Shown one piece after another: positions 1 to 8,458 of a stretch of DNA of 30,995 bases. Below the pieces are notes generated by a model, which was not told the origin of the DNA, did not search any database, and worked only from the letters and a program-made list of their open reading frames with translations. This DNA comes from SZAS-103 sp964640525 (GTDB taxonomy: Bacteria; Pseudomonadota; Gammaproteobacteria; Xanthomonadales; Xanthomonadaceae): contig CAZXGS010000041.1 of NCBI GenBank assembly GCA_964640525.1, positions 1 to 30,995 of the forward strand, written 5' to 3'. The position numbers and the translations under genes were made by a program. Numbering within the stretch: the stretch's first letter is position 1; every line of letters begins with the position of its first letter.

Positions 1-1534
1 CGGAAATGTCGTTGATCAGTTCCACGATCGAGCCGATTTCCTGCGAGGACTCGCCCAGGCGCTTGATTCGCTTTGCGGTCTCCTGAATCTGGTCGCGAAT
101 GGAGTCCATGCCCTGAATGGTCTGCCGCACCACGTCCGCGCCCTTGGCGGCGATCTGCACCGAGCGCTGGGCCACTTCGGCCGACTCGGCGGAGTTCTTC
201 GACACCGCGTCGATCGATGCTGCCATTTCCGAGATCTTGTCCGAGGCGGTGTTGATCTGCTGCGCCTGATGCTCGGCCGCGTCGGCCAGGTGCATGGCGG
301 TCGCCTGGGTTTCCTGCGAGGCCGCGGCCACCTGCACTGCCGTCTCGTTGATCGTCGTCACCAGCGATCGCAGCTCTTCCACGGCGAGGTTGATCGAGTC
401 GGCGATGGCGCCGGTGATGTCCTCGGTCACCGTTGCCCGAACCGTCAGGTCGCCCTCGGCGAGCGAGCCGGTTTCGTTCAGCAGCCGCATGATCGCTTCC
501 TGGTTGCGCTGGCTGTCTTCCTGCTGCTTGCGGAAACGAGCCTGGTTGTCACGCAGCAGCTTGAAGCCCAAGCCGGCAAGGCCGATCAGCAGGCCGAGGC
601 CGGAGGCAAGCGCCCAGTAGGTGTTGGGGAACGGGCGGCGCAAGGCGATGTTGCTGAACGCCGAATACAGATCCTGCGCGTTCCCCAGCAGGGTGACCGA
701 ACCATCCGAGATCTGCTTCTGTGCGTCCTGCACGGCCGCATATTGCTTGGCGGACTTGAGGATGTTGTTGATCGCCGCCTGCGCGTCGTTGTTCAGGCGC
801 GCGACCTGGTTGAGCGAGGCCACCGAACTGGAACCGTTGAGCTTCTGGATTCCAAGGTCGGAGTCGCCTTGCTGGAAGCCCTTGAGCACGCCGTTGAACA
901 TGCTCGAATCGCGGCCAAGAGCGTCAGCCGACGCCGAACCGCCGGCGCCGCCGGCGCGCACCCCGGCCATGTCGCTGGCCATCTTGTTGACCAGGTTGAT
1001 CTGCCGCATCGCCAGGAAGATCTGCTGCGCCTGCGAGCCGCCATCGGACATCGTCCGCGCCACTTCGTCCAGGCGCGCCTGCAACTGCGGCACGGACTGG
1101 GTGAACTTGTCGGCGTTCTGCGCGATGGCCTGCACCTGGTCCTGATTGCGGATCAACAGATCGGCATTGGAGGAAAGGCCATCCCACGTCTTGGAAAGCG
1201 CGTCGAGTTGGCCGCTCACGCCGATGGTGCCCGCATAGCCGGAGTGGATGCCCTGGCCGGCGGACAAGGCCTTGACGTCGGCGTCGATCTGGTCACGCGT
1301 TGCCTTGAACTTGGCGAACGCATCCTGATCGCCGCCGACCGCGTCGGTTCCGAGCTTGGCCAGTTGCTGCGACTTCACCTGCACCTCGGTGATGACGCCG
1401 CGCGCCCAGGTTTCGTTGCCGGCCACGTAGTTGGTCGCGATGTAGTTCCCGAAGAACACCAGCGCGGTGACACCGATCAGACCTCCCCAGAACGTGTTGC
1501 CGCGCCCCGCCAGACCGCCACCTGTATTGCTCAT
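1..1534 (-). CDS. pilJ: Type IV pilus methyl-accepting chemotaxis protein PilJ (partial, C-terminus off the left edge)
   Basis: This is the receptor of the Pil-Chp chemosensory system, which signals surface contact or pilus state to a ChpA-type kinase in the inner membrane. The ATG is at 1534, and 511 codons are present before the window ends. The protein shows a first membrane segment near residues 15-35 (FWGGLIGVTALVFFGNYIA) and a long, Gln- and Asp-rich, mostly helical periplasmic part. A second membrane segment near 305-326 (YWALASGLGLLIGLAGLGF) follows. After it come a HAMP-like region and the start of the MCP signalling helix, including EMAASIDAVSKNSAESAEVA and the terminal IVELINDIS, which is the usual hairpin-tip approach of MCPs. 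It lies 37 bp downstream of pilI in the same direction, matching the conserved pilGHIJ order. The hairpin tip and the C-terminal methylation helix are missing only because the window ends. Confidence 0.93.
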   Translation of the reverse strand, partial: MSNTGGGLAGRGNTFWGGLIGVTALVFFGNYIATNYVAGNETWARGVITEVQVKSQQLAKLGTDAVGGDQDAFAKFKATRDQIDADVKALSAGQGIHSGYAGTIGVSGQLDALSKTWDGLSSNADLLIRNQDQVQAIAQNADKFTQSVPQLQARLDEVARTMSDGGSQAQQIFLAMRQINLVNKMASDMAGVRAGGAGGSASADALGRDSSMFNGVLKGFQQGDSDLGIQKLNGSSSVASLNQVARLNNDAQAAINNILKSAKQYAAVQDAQKQISDGSVTLLGNAQDLYSAFSNIALRRPFPNTYWALASGLGLLIGLAGLGFKLLRDNQARFRKQQEDSQRNQEAIMRLLNETGSLAEGDLTVRATVTEDITGAIADSINLAVEELRSLVTTINETAVQVAAASQETQATAMHLADAAEHQAQQINTASDKISEMAASIDAVSKNSAESAEVAQRSVQIAAKGADVVRQTIQGMDSIRDQIQETAKRIKRLGESSQEIGSIVELINDIS

Positions 1535-1571
1535 GACTCGACCTCGATCGCCTGAGAATGAAGATCGCCGC

Positions 1572-2906
1572 TCACGCGGCGGCCTGCCTGAATTCCGGGG
1601 TACGGGTCAGCATCGCCATGCTGAACACGCCCCAGTCGCTGTCCCCTACGCGGTAAATCTGCTTGATGAAATGGTCGTAACGGCTCCCGCCGCTCGCCGC
1701 TACATCGACCTTGTGGGAATCGTTGAACGTGCGCTGGCCGAACAACTGGTCGATCAAAACCGCCACGTTGCCGCCGCTCTGCCGCACCACCATCACCCGT
1801 TGGCCCTCGTACACGACGGTGCGCTCGCCCTCCAGGAATTGCTTGAGGTCCACGACCGGCAACAGGGTGCCACGCACGTTGGCAACCCCGAGCATCCACG
1901 GCTGGGTGCCAGGCACGTGGGTGACCTGCGGCATGCGTATGACTTCCACGACCTCGTCGAATCCCGCCACGAAACGACGGCCGCCGATGCCGAAGCCGAC
2001 GCCGCGCCAGTGTCCGGGCACATCGGCTTCTTCCGGCAAGCCGGCGACGTGCGCCAGCGACAACGCCTGGTATTCGGCGAGTTTTTCGAACGCCGCCATG
2101 CGCGGCTCGCTCGGGGCGCGGCGCTCGTCCTCGACCGGCGCCGGTGCTTCGGCTTCCGGCTCGGCCTGCAGGTCGCTGCGCTGGTGCCGCTGCAGCTTGT
2201 TGAGCTTGAGCACGCGCGAGGAACTGCGCGGCGGCGCACTGCCGGCCACCGCTTCGTCCGCGGACTCGAAGGCTGCCGCCACCTCGGTGGCCTCGGCCGA
2301 GGCCCCGGGAATCAGGATCGACTCGATCGCGCGTGCAGGCTCCTCGTGACTGGCCACCACCTCGATCGATTGCGCAAGCAACGCGGAGGCGTCGTCGAAC
2401 TCGTGCAACGGCGCCGCGGGCGGACTTGCCGCCACAGCTTCGCTGGATGCATCCACGTCGACCTGTCCAGCAAGCGTGCCATCGTCGCCGATGGCAGCGA
2501 GATCCAGCGCAGCGGGCGAGTGTTCCGCGACAGGCCCGTCGCCATGTGCCTCGGTGACCGCGGAAGTTTCCTCGACGGGGGCGTCGGGGTGTTGCTGCGC
2601 CACCGCATCCACGTCGGTGCCGGAAGCCTCTTCATCGCCAACCTGCCCGGCATCCTGAATCTCGAATGCGGCATCGGCTGCGATCGCATCGCCGTCCGGC
2701 GTCGCCGCGGCATCATCGCCGATCGGCGCGGCCGCCTGCTCTTCGGCAACCTCCTCGATCACCGGCGCGTCCACCGCGGCCGCGACGTCCTCGGCGACCT
2801 CCGGGGTGGCAATGTGCGCCTCGACGATCTCGGCCGGCGTGGCCTCCGCCGGGCGGATGACCTTGACCGGGCCGGCCTTCTTGTTCTTGTTGCGACGCTT
2901 CGCCAT
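1572..2906 (-). CDS. pilI: PilI-type CheW adaptor with a long low-complexity N-terminal extension
   Basis: This is a CheW-domain adaptor expected to couple PilJ to the ChpA kinase in the cytoplasm. The open frame is 444 codons. Residues 1-12 are basic (MAKRRNKNKKAG). Residues about 13-265 are Ala/Glu/Asp/Pro-rich with no recognisable fold. The CheW domain covers about 290-440, with GVGFGIGGRRFVAGFDEV, the hallmark WMLGVANVRGTLLPVVDL, and a terminal RVGDSDWGVFSM. Known PilI proteins are about 178 residues. An in-frame Met at residue 270 (ATG at 2099, MAAFEKLAEYQ...) would give a 175-residue protein of exactly that type, though only a weak GAG precedes it. The full-length start at 2906 sits 5 bp after the pilH stop, as expected for translational coupling. 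Whether the extension is always made, or two forms exist, cannot be decided from sequence alone. Confidence 0.88.
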   Translation of the reverse strand: MAKRRNKNKKAGPVKVIRPAEATPAEIVEAHIATPEVAEDVAAAVDAPVIEEVAEEQAAAPIGDDAAATPDGDAIAADAAFEIQDAGQVGDEEASGTDVDAVAQQHPDAPVEETSAVTEAHGDGPVAEHSPAALDLAAIGDDGTLAGQVDVDASSEAVAASPPAAPLHEFDDASALLAQSIEVVASHEEPARAIESILIPGASAEATEVAAAFESADEAVAGSAPPRSSSRVLKLNKLQRHQRSDLQAEPEAEAPAPVEDERRAPSEPRMAAFEKLAEYQALSLAHVAGLPEEADVPGHWRGVGFGIGGRRFVAGFDEVVEVIRMPQVTHVPGTQPWMLGVANVRGTLLPVVDLKQFLEGERTVVYEGQRVMVVRQSGGNVAVLIDQLFGQRTFNDSHKVDVAASGGSRYDHFIKQIYRVGDSDWGVFSMAMLTRTPEFRQAAA

Positions 2907-2911
2907 GACCG

Positions 2912-3280
2912 TCAGCCGACCCCCAGCAGAGAATTGATGCGTCCGATCAGCTCGGATTCACTCGGTGGTTTGACCATGTAGTCCTTGGCCCCCTGTCGCA
3001 TGCCCCACACGCGGTCGGTTTCCATCGCCTTGGTGGTCACGATGATCACCGGGATGGAGCTGGTCTTCGGATCCTTGCTCAGCGCCCGCGTGGCCTGGAA
3101 TCCGTTCATGCCCGGAAGGATCACGTCCATCAACACCAATGCGGGCAACTCGCGCTTGACCAGTTCCACACCCTCCTCCGCACTGCCCGCACTGATCACC
3201 TCGTGGCCGTGGCGACGCAGCATCTCGGTAAACACCGCCTTGTCGGTCAGCGAGTCCTCGATGATGGCGATGCGTGCCAT
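2912..3280 (-). CDS. pilH: Twitching motility response regulator PilH
   Basis: Single-domain CheY-like receiver of 122 residues, one of the two response regulators of the Pil-Chp system. In Pseudomonas, PilH opposes or dampens PilG and is linked to pilus retraction. The acidic pocket is Glu8-Asp9, the phosphoacceptor is Asp52 (LVLMDVILPGMNGF), the switch threonine lies in IIVTTK (82-83), and the conserved lysine is Lys104 in DYMVKPP. There is no output domain. The start at 3280 is supported by GGGGAA about 5 nt upstream. It lies 56 bp after pilG and 5 bp before pilI, so it belongs to one operon. Confidence 0.95.
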   Translation of the reverse strand: MARIAIIEDSLTDKAVFTEMLRRHGHEVISAGSAEEGVELVKRELPALVLMDVILPGMNGFQATRALSKDPKTSSIPVIIVTTKAMETDRVWGMRQGAKDYMVKPPSESELIGRINSLLGVG

Positions 3281-3336
3281 GTTAATTCCCCATTACGGCC
3301 CGATCCGTGACGCACGACAACGAATGCTTGTGACAG

Positions 3337-3738
3337 TCATCCCTTGGGAACGTGGGTGCGAATGGCGGTGAGCAGCTCTTCGCGGGTGAAGGGTTTGGTG
3401 AGGTACTGCTCGGAACCGACGATGCGGCCGCGCGCCTTGTCGAACAGGCCGTCCTTGGAGGACAGCATGATCACCGGCGTCGTTCGGAACATCTGGTGGT
3501 TCTTGATCAGCGCGCAGGTCTGATAGCCATCCAGACGCGGCATCATGATGTCCACGAAGATGATCTGCGGCTGGTGGTCGGCGATCTTGGCGAGCGCCTC
3601 GTAGCCGTCGGTGGCTGTGACCACGTCGTAGCCTTCCCGCTTGAGCAGGCTCTCGGCGGTTCGCCGGATGGTCTTCGAATCGTCGATGACCATGACCTTC
3701 AGCCCGCTTGCCGGGCCGCCGCTCTTTACCTCATCCAT
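3337..3738 (-). CDS. pilG: Twitching motility response regulator PilG
   Basis: CheY-like receiver, first gene of the pil chemosensory operon. In Pseudomonas, PilG promotes pilus extension and twitching. From the chosen ATG at 3738 the protein has 133 residues. It has the LKVMVIDDSKTIRRTAE entry typical of PilG, the phosphoacceptor Asp in IIFVDIMMPRLDGYQTC, the switch serine in VIMLSSKDG and the conserved Lys in YLTKPFTREE. A longer reading from a GTG at 3777 adds 13 residues. I prefer 3738 because AGGGG lies 7 nt upstream, the usual family length is about 135, and the proposed promoter at 3802-3832 would leave almost no leader for the GTG. The gene is divergent from gshB. Confidence 0.93.
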   Translation of the reverse strand: MDEVKSGGPASGLKVMVIDDSKTIRRTAESLLKREGYDVVTATDGYEALAKIADHQPQIIFVDIMMPRLDGYQTCALIKNHQMFRTTPVIMLSSKDGLFDKARGRIVGSEQYLTKPFTREELLTAIRTHVPKG

Positions 3739-3801
3739 CGATGATCCCCTGTCGCTGCCGGGTTCATTGAAGTCCACCGTTCCTTGTTGCGGCGCGAGCC
3801 A

Positions 3802-3832
3802 TCTATATCTCAGTCGGCTGCGATGCTGTCAA
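3802..3832 (-). promoter_or_regulatory. Probable sigma-70 promoter of the pilGHIJ operon
   Basis: On the minus strand there is a perfect TTGACA (3827-3832). It is followed after 17 nt by GATATA (3804-3809), or after 19 nt by TATAGA (3802-3807). The expected transcript start leaves a leader of about 55-60 nt before the PilG ATG at 3738. This is seen by eye only; no transcript evidence is available. Confidence 0.5.
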
Positions 3833-3976
3833 GCGCTGATCACGCATCCGGCCGGCTTTTCCCCGCCCCGCCACCCTCGGCTGGTACCATCGCCCACGCG
3901 CCAGCGCCGCCGTAGCGGGCGGTTCGCCGGCTGCCGGCGGGCGCGAAACCCTGCCGATCACCGCGAGGATACACCC

Positions 3977-4960
3977 ATGCCGGAGCGCCGGTTGCTCGAC
4001 ATCGCCGTGGTGATGGATCCGATCGAGGCGATCCACATCGCCAAGGATTCCACCTTCGCCATGCTGCTGGAGGCGCAACGGCGCGGGCACCGGCTGCATT
4101 ACGTGGTCCCCGGCGGGCTGGGCTTGCGCAACGGCAAGCCGCAGGCGCGCTGCGCGCCGCTGCAGGTTCGCGAGGATCCAGCCGACTGGTACACGCTGGG
4201 CGGGATTTCGGTGCATGACCTGTCCGAACTGGACGCGATCCTGATGCGGACCGATCCACCGGTGGATGCGAACTACCTCCACGACACCCACATCCTCTCG
4301 CTGGCCCAGCGCGAGGGCGTGCTGGTGGTGAACGACCCGCAGGGCCTGCGCGACCTCAACGAGAAGCTTGCCGCGCTATGGTTTCCGCAGTGTTGCCCCC
4401 CCACGCTGGTTGCGCGCGACGCCGCCGGACTGCGCGCATTCGTGGAAGAACACCGGCAGGCGGTGCTCAAGCCGCTCGACGGCATGGGCGGACGTTCGAT
4501 TTTCCGCGCCAGCGCCGACGACCCCAACCTCAACGTGATCCTGGAAACCCTGATCGGCGCCGACCACGGCGGCAACGGGCAATTGGTGATGGCGCAACGC
4601 TACCTGCCGGAGATCGCGCAGGGCGACAAGCGCATCCTGCTGGTGGATGGCGAACCGGTGCCGTATTGCCTGGCGCGCATCCCGCGCAGCGGCGAGTTCC
4701 GCGGCAACCTCGCCGCAGGCGGCCACGGCCGCGGCCAGCCACTGAGCGAACGCGACCGCTGGATCGCCGCCCAGGTCGGCCCGGAACTCAAGCGCCGTGG
4801 CATGATCTTCGTCGGCCTGGACGTGATCGGCGACTGGCTGACCGAGGTCAATGTGACCAGCCCGACCTGCATCCGTGAACTCGACTCGCAGTTCGGCCTG
4901 AACATCGCCGGGCTGCTGCTGGATGCGATCCAGCGCCGGCGTGACGGCAACACGCCATGA
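3977..4960 (+). CDS. gshB: Glutathione synthetase
   Basis: ATP-grasp ligase that joins gamma-glutamylcysteine and glycine to make glutathione in the cytosol. The 327-residue protein is close to the 316 of E. coli GshB. Motifs along the chain are VVMDPIEAIHIAKDSTFAML near the N-terminus, LMRTDPPVDANYL, the ATP-grasp loop KPLDGMGGRSIFR, QRYLPEIAQGDKRILLVDGE, and the metal- and substrate-binding NVTSPTCIREL near the C-terminus. The ATG at 3977 has GAGGAT about 6 nt upstream. An upstream in-frame extension runs antisense through pilG and lacks GshB-like sequence, so I rejected it. The gene is divergent from pilG, an arrangement shared with other pil-carrying gammaproteobacteria, and is followed 16 bp later by a tonB gene. 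Confidence 0.97.
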   Translation: MPERRLLDIAVVMDPIEAIHIAKDSTFAMLLEAQRRGHRLHYVVPGGLGLRNGKPQARCAPLQVREDPADWYTLGGISVHDLSELDAILMRTDPPVDANYLHDTHILSLAQREGVLVVNDPQGLRDLNEKLAALWFPQCCPPTLVARDAAGLRAFVEEHRQAVLKPLDGMGGRSIFRASADDPNLNVILETLIGADHGGNGQLVMAQRYLPEIAQGDKRILLVDGEPVPYCLARIPRSGEFRGNLAAGGHGRGQPLSERDRWIAAQVGPELKRRGMIFVGLDVIGDWLTEVNVTSPTCIRELDSQFGLNIAGLLLDAIQRRRDGNTP

Positions 4961-4976
4961 CAGCAGCCCGCCACGC

Positions 4977-5867
4977 ATGAACGCCACCGTCGCCAGCCTG
5001 CCGTCCGCTCGACGCGTCGGCCCCGGGGATCGGCTGATCGCCACCCTCGCGCTGTCGGCGCTGGTCCACGGCATCCTCGTGCTGGGCGTGGGTTTCACGC
5101 TGGATGACGCCGCCCCGGTGGTGCCGACGCTGGACGTGATCCTCACCCAGACGCGCACTCCGCAGGCGCCAAAGCAGGCCGATTTCCTCGCCGAGGCCAA
5201 CCAGCAGGGTGGCGGCCACAGCGAGGTGGCCCTTCGCCCCGGCGAGGCGCAACTGGCGATCGCGCCCAAGCCCACACCCGGCATCGCCCCGCAACCGATG
5301 AGCGCGCAGAACCCGCCGCCGCAGCCGGACGCCGCGCAGCGCCTGCTGACCACGTCCAGCCCGACCCCGCTCGCCGTCGCCGCGCCGCAGGAGGCCCAGC
5401 CCACCACCGCCAAGCCGCTGCCGGTCGGCGAAAGGTTGACCGAGTTGAACCTGGAAATGGCGCGCCTGACCCCGGAACTGCAGCGTCGCCTGCAGGCCGA
5501 TGCGCGCCGCCCGACGCGTGCCTACATCAGCGCCAGCACCCGCGCCTACGAATACGCCGCCTACATGCGCGCCTACGTCGCCCGGCTGGAGCGGATCGGT
5601 ACGCTGAATTTTCCCGATGAGGCACGTCGCCGCAACCTGTCCGGCTCGGTGGTGATCACCGTGGAGGTACGCCGCGACGGCAGCCTGGCCGGGCCACCGC
5701 AGGTCATCCAGTCCAGCGGCATCCCGGTACTCGACCAAGCCGCGCAGCAGGTGGTGCGCATGGCCGCACCGTTCGGCGAGTTGCCGCGCACCAGGGACAA
5801 CCCGGACATCCTCAACATCACCCGCACCTTCCACTACGACGCCGGGGGCACCACTTCGGTGGAGTGA
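4977..5867 (+). CDS. tonB: Energy transducer TonB, membrane-anchored
   Basis: TonB-family protein that would pass proton-motive force from ExbB/ExbD to outer-membrane receptors. From the ATG at 4977 it has 296 residues. Residues 1-19 are a short cytoplasmic segment. Residues 20-40 form one membrane helix (IATLALSALVHGILVLGVGF) with a His at 31, reminiscent of the functional His in the E. coli TonB anchor. A Pro/Ala/Gln-rich periplasmic linker follows to about residue 170. The C-terminal TonB domain is about 195-290 (TLNFPDEARRRNLSGSV, EVRRDGSLAGPPQVIQSSG). No strong ribosome site is seen, and the short gap after gshB suggests coupling. A GTG at 4941 in the same frame is an alternative start. 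It converges on another TonB-domain gene 13 bp away. exbB and exbD are not in the window. Confidence 0.88.
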   Translation: MNATVASLPSARRVGPGDRLIATLALSALVHGILVLGVGFTLDDAAPVVPTLDVILTQTRTPQAPKQADFLAEANQQGGGHSEVALRPGEAQLAIAPKPTPGIAPQPMSAQNPPPQPDAAQRLLTTSSPTPLAVAAPQEAQPTTAKPLPVGERLTELNLEMARLTPELQRRLQADARRPTRAYISASTRAYEYAAYMRAYVARLERIGTLNFPDEARRRNLSGSVVITVEVRRDGSLAGPPQVIQSSGIPVLDQAAQQVVRMAAPFGELPRTRDNPDILNITRTFHYDAGGTTSVE

Positions 5868-5880
5868 GGCGGGCCGTGCT

Positions 5881-6651
5881 TCAGTGCGCGGAAAAACGCA
5901 GCGGCACGCCGATCGTGCGTCCATCGCCGGCGGCCGCCGGAATCCGCCAGTTGCGGGTGGCCTGCACGGCGGCTTCATCCAGCGCCGGAAAACCGCTGGA
6001 CTTGCCGACCGCGGACGAGCGCACCGAGCCGTCGGCATTCATGACCAGTTGCACGATGACGGTGCCTTCGTGTCCGGCGGCTTTTTCCGCCGGCGGATAT
6101 TCCGGCGCGGGCGTGTAGGCGCTGCCCATGGCGTGGATTTCCGGCGTCGCCGGAACCGCCGTTTGCGTGGCGGACGCGGCCACCGCCGGCGGCCGGCTGG
6201 CCGGCGCGGACCCGACGTGTGCCGGCGCGGGCGGTGCAGATTCCGTCACCACCACCGGCGGCGGTCGCCAGTTCGGCGAAGCCGCGTGCGGCGGCGCAAC
6301 CACCGGGGCTGCGGCAGCGCCGGAGGGCAGCGGTACAGGCGCGCAATTTTCTCTCTCCAGCATGCGCAGCTCGGCCATGTCGTACACACTGCTCTTGGCA
6401 CCGGCCGCCTCGATGTCGAGCTCATCCTGGATCTGCTGGCGGGTGCCGGCGCAGCGCACCCGCCGCATCAGCTCCTGCTGTTGCAGCGGCGAAAATCCGC
6501 TCGCCGGCCGTGGCCCGAGGATGGTCAACAGCTCGCGTCCGCGTTCGCCGTTGCCGGCGCGCGGACTGGCTGGATCCGGGGCCTGCGCGAGCGCGGCGCC
6601 GCACCACAGCACCACTCCGAACCGCGCCAGCTTCTGCATCATCGACGGCAT
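5881..6651 (-). CDS. Secreted or periplasmic protein with C-terminal TonB domain
   Basis: The protein has 256 residues. Residues 1-23 look like a cleavable signal peptide (core FGVVLWCGAALAQA) rather than a membrane anchor. Residues 35-105 are a helical region with two Cys (67 and 103) that could form a disulfide. Residues 108-170 are a Pro/Ala-rich linker. Residues about 178-255 form a TonB C-terminal domain (PEYPPAEKAAGHEGTVIVQL, MNADGSVRSSAVGKSSGF, ATRNWRIPAA). It therefore resembles the TonB periplasmic domain without its inner-membrane motor contact. The ATG at 6651 was chosen because it precedes the signal peptide; no good ribosome site is seen. It converges with the anchored tonB, the two stops being 13 bp apart. 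The function is unknown; a direct energising role looks unlikely without an anchor. Confidence 0.8.
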   Translation of the reverse strand: MPSMMQKLARFGVVLWCGAALAQAPDPASPRAGNGERGRELLTILGPRPASGFSPLQQQELMRRVRCAGTRQQIQDELDIEAAGAKSSVYDMAELRMLERENCAPVPLPSGAAAAPVVAPPHAASPNWRPPPVVVTESAPPAPAHVGSAPASRPPAVAASATQTAVPATPEIHAMGSAYTPAPEYPPAEKAAGHEGTVIVQLVMNADGSVRSSAVGKSSGFPALDEAAVQATRNWRIPAAAGDGRTIGVPLRFSAH

Positions 6652-6748
6652 GCGTGCAGGGTAACAGGCTGCACACCCAGCGCCACCCACCGGCAACGAA
6701 AGATCATTGCCTTCCGCACGGGCTCGCCCCGGACCGTCGCCCGCAGGG

Positions 6749-8416
6749 TCAGAGCATCGGCAGCTTGAGGCCCTGCTCGACCGCACACGCCCTGGCGATC
6801 TCGTAGCCGGCGTCGGCGTGACGCATGACGCCGGTTCCCGGATCGTTCCACAGCACGCGCGCGATGCGCTTGTCCGCCGCCTCACTGCCGTCGCACACGA
6901 TCACCACGCCGGCATGCTGCGAGTAGCCCATGCCCACACCGCCGCCGTGGTGGATCGACACCCACGTCGCACCGCCGGCGACGTTGAGCATCGCATTGAG
7001 CAGCGGCCAGTCGGAGACCGCATCGGAACCATCGCGCATCGCCTCAGTCTCGCGGTTTGGCGAAGCCACCGAGCCGCTGTCCAGGTGATCGCGCCCGATC
7101 ACGATCGGCGCCTTCAGCTCGCCACGGCGCACCATCTCGTTGAACGCCAGCCCGAGGCGGTGGCGCTGCCCCAGCCCAACCCAGCAGATGCGCGCCGGCA
7201 AGCCCTGGAAGCTGATGCGCTCGCGCGCCATGTCCAGCCAGCGGTGCAAGTGGGCGTCGTCGGGAATGAGCTCCTTGACCTTGGCGTCGGTCTTGTAGAT
7301 GTCTTCCGGGTCGCCGGACAGCGCGACCCAGCGGAATGGGCCGACGCCGCGGCAGAACAGCGGTCGCACGTAGGCCGGGACGAAACCGGGGAAGTCGAAG
7401 GCATTCGCACAGCCCTCGTCGCGGGCGACCTGACGGATGTTGTTGCCGTAATCGAAGGTCGGCACGCCGACCGCCTTGAAGGCGAGCATCGCCTCCACGT
7501 GCACGCGCATGGACTTCTTCGCCGCCGCCGCGACCGCAGCCGGATCGGCCTTCTGCTCGGCCAGCCAGCGTTCCACTGTCCAGCCGATCGGCAGATACCC
7601 GTGCACCGGGTCGTGCGCGCTGGTCTGGTCGGTGACCGCATCCGGCCGCACGCCGCGACGCACGAGTTCAGGCAGGATTTCCGCCGCGTTGCCGAGCAGC
7701 GCGATCGAGCGTGCCGTCCCGGCCTTCGTGTAACCGGCGATGCGTGCCAGCGCGTCGTCCAGGTCCACCGCCTGTTCGTCCACGTAGCGCGTGCGCAGGC
7801 GCATGTCGATGCGCGATTGCTGGCACTCGATGTTCAGCGAACAGGCACCGGCCAGCGAGGCCGCCAACGGTTGCGCGCCGCCCATGCCGCCCAGCCCGGC
7901 GGTGAGGATCCACCGACCCTTGAGATCGCCGGCGTAGTGCTGGCGACCCATTTCGACGAACGTCTCGTAGGTGCCCTGCACGATGCCCTGGGAGCCGATG
8001 TAGATCCACGAGCCGGCAGTCATCTGCCCGAACATCATCAGGCCCTTGCGGTCGAGCTCGTTGAAGTGCTCCCACGTCGCCCACGCCGGCACCAGGTTCG
8101 AGTTCGCGATCAACACCCGCGGCGCATCCGGATGGGTCGGGAAAATGCCCACGGGCTTGCCGGACTGGATCAGCAACGATTCGTCGTCGCGCAACTCCCG
8201 CAGCGAGCGCAGGATCGCGTCGTAGCAATCCCAGTCGCGCGCCGCGCGGCCGATGCCGCCGTACACCACCAGCTCGGCCGGATTCTCCGCGACCTCGGCA
8301 TCGAGGTTGTTCTGGATCATCCGGTACGGCGCCTCGGTCAGCCATGACTTGCACACAAGTTCATTGCCGCGCGGGGCGCGGATGGAACGCGAAGGATCGT
8401 TGCGATGGTTGGACAT
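6749..8416 (-). CDS. hutU: Urocanate hydratase
   Basis: Cytosolic NAD+-dependent enzyme converting urocanate to imidazolonepropionate, the second step of histidine degradation. It has 555 residues, essentially the family length (about 557). Visible landmarks are the Gly-rich NAD-binding segment TAGLGGMGGAQP, LFCRGVGPFRWVALSGDPED, the ICWVGLGQRHRLGLAFNE block whose Cys411 matches the conserved active-site Cys of Pseudomonas urocanase, and the C-terminal WVSIHHGGGVGMGYSQHAG. The ATG at 8416 has CGGAG 5 nt upstream; a longer reading adds 27 unrelated residues. It is not adjacent to the other hut genes here: hutF/hutI lie 3.6 kb away, and hutH is absent from the window. Confidence 0.97.
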   Translation of the reverse strand: MSNHRNDPSRSIRAPRGNELVCKSWLTEAPYRMIQNNLDAEVAENPAELVVYGGIGRAARDWDCYDAILRSLRELRDDESLLIQSGKPVGIFPTHPDAPRVLIANSNLVPAWATWEHFNELDRKGLMMFGQMTAGSWIYIGSQGIVQGTYETFVEMGRQHYAGDLKGRWILTAGLGGMGGAQPLAASLAGACSLNIECQQSRIDMRLRTRYVDEQAVDLDDALARIAGYTKAGTARSIALLGNAAEILPELVRRGVRPDAVTDQTSAHDPVHGYLPIGWTVERWLAEQKADPAAVAAAAKKSMRVHVEAMLAFKAVGVPTFDYGNNIRQVARDEGCANAFDFPGFVPAYVRPLFCRGVGPFRWVALSGDPEDIYKTDAKVKELIPDDAHLHRWLDMARERISFQGLPARICWVGLGQRHRLGLAFNEMVRRGELKAPIVIGRDHLDSGSVASPNRETEAMRDGSDAVSDWPLLNAMLNVAGGATWVSIHHGGGVGMGYSQHAGVVIVCDGSEAADKRIARVLWNDPGTGVMRHADAGYEIARACAVEQGLKLPML

Positions 8417-8452
8417 GCGGGCTCCGACGGACGTGGACGCGACCAGACGTGC

Positions 8453-8458
8453 ATTATC
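8453..8458 (-). promoter_or_regulatory. Possible extended -10 box for hutU
   Basis: On the minus strand the sequence TGCGATAAT gives a 5/6 match to TATAAT preceded by TGn. It lies about 37 nt upstream of the hutU ATG. No convincing -35 is present, so this is a weak call. Confidence 0.35.

Noticed and set aside
269..1555. A 428-codon plus-strand frame over pilJ
   Set aside because: Antisense to a clear methyl-accepting receptor; no recognisable domain or start signal.
4376..5413. A 345-codon minus-strand frame over gshB and tonB
   Set aside because: Antisense shadow; both plus-strand genes have complete family motifs and the frame has none.
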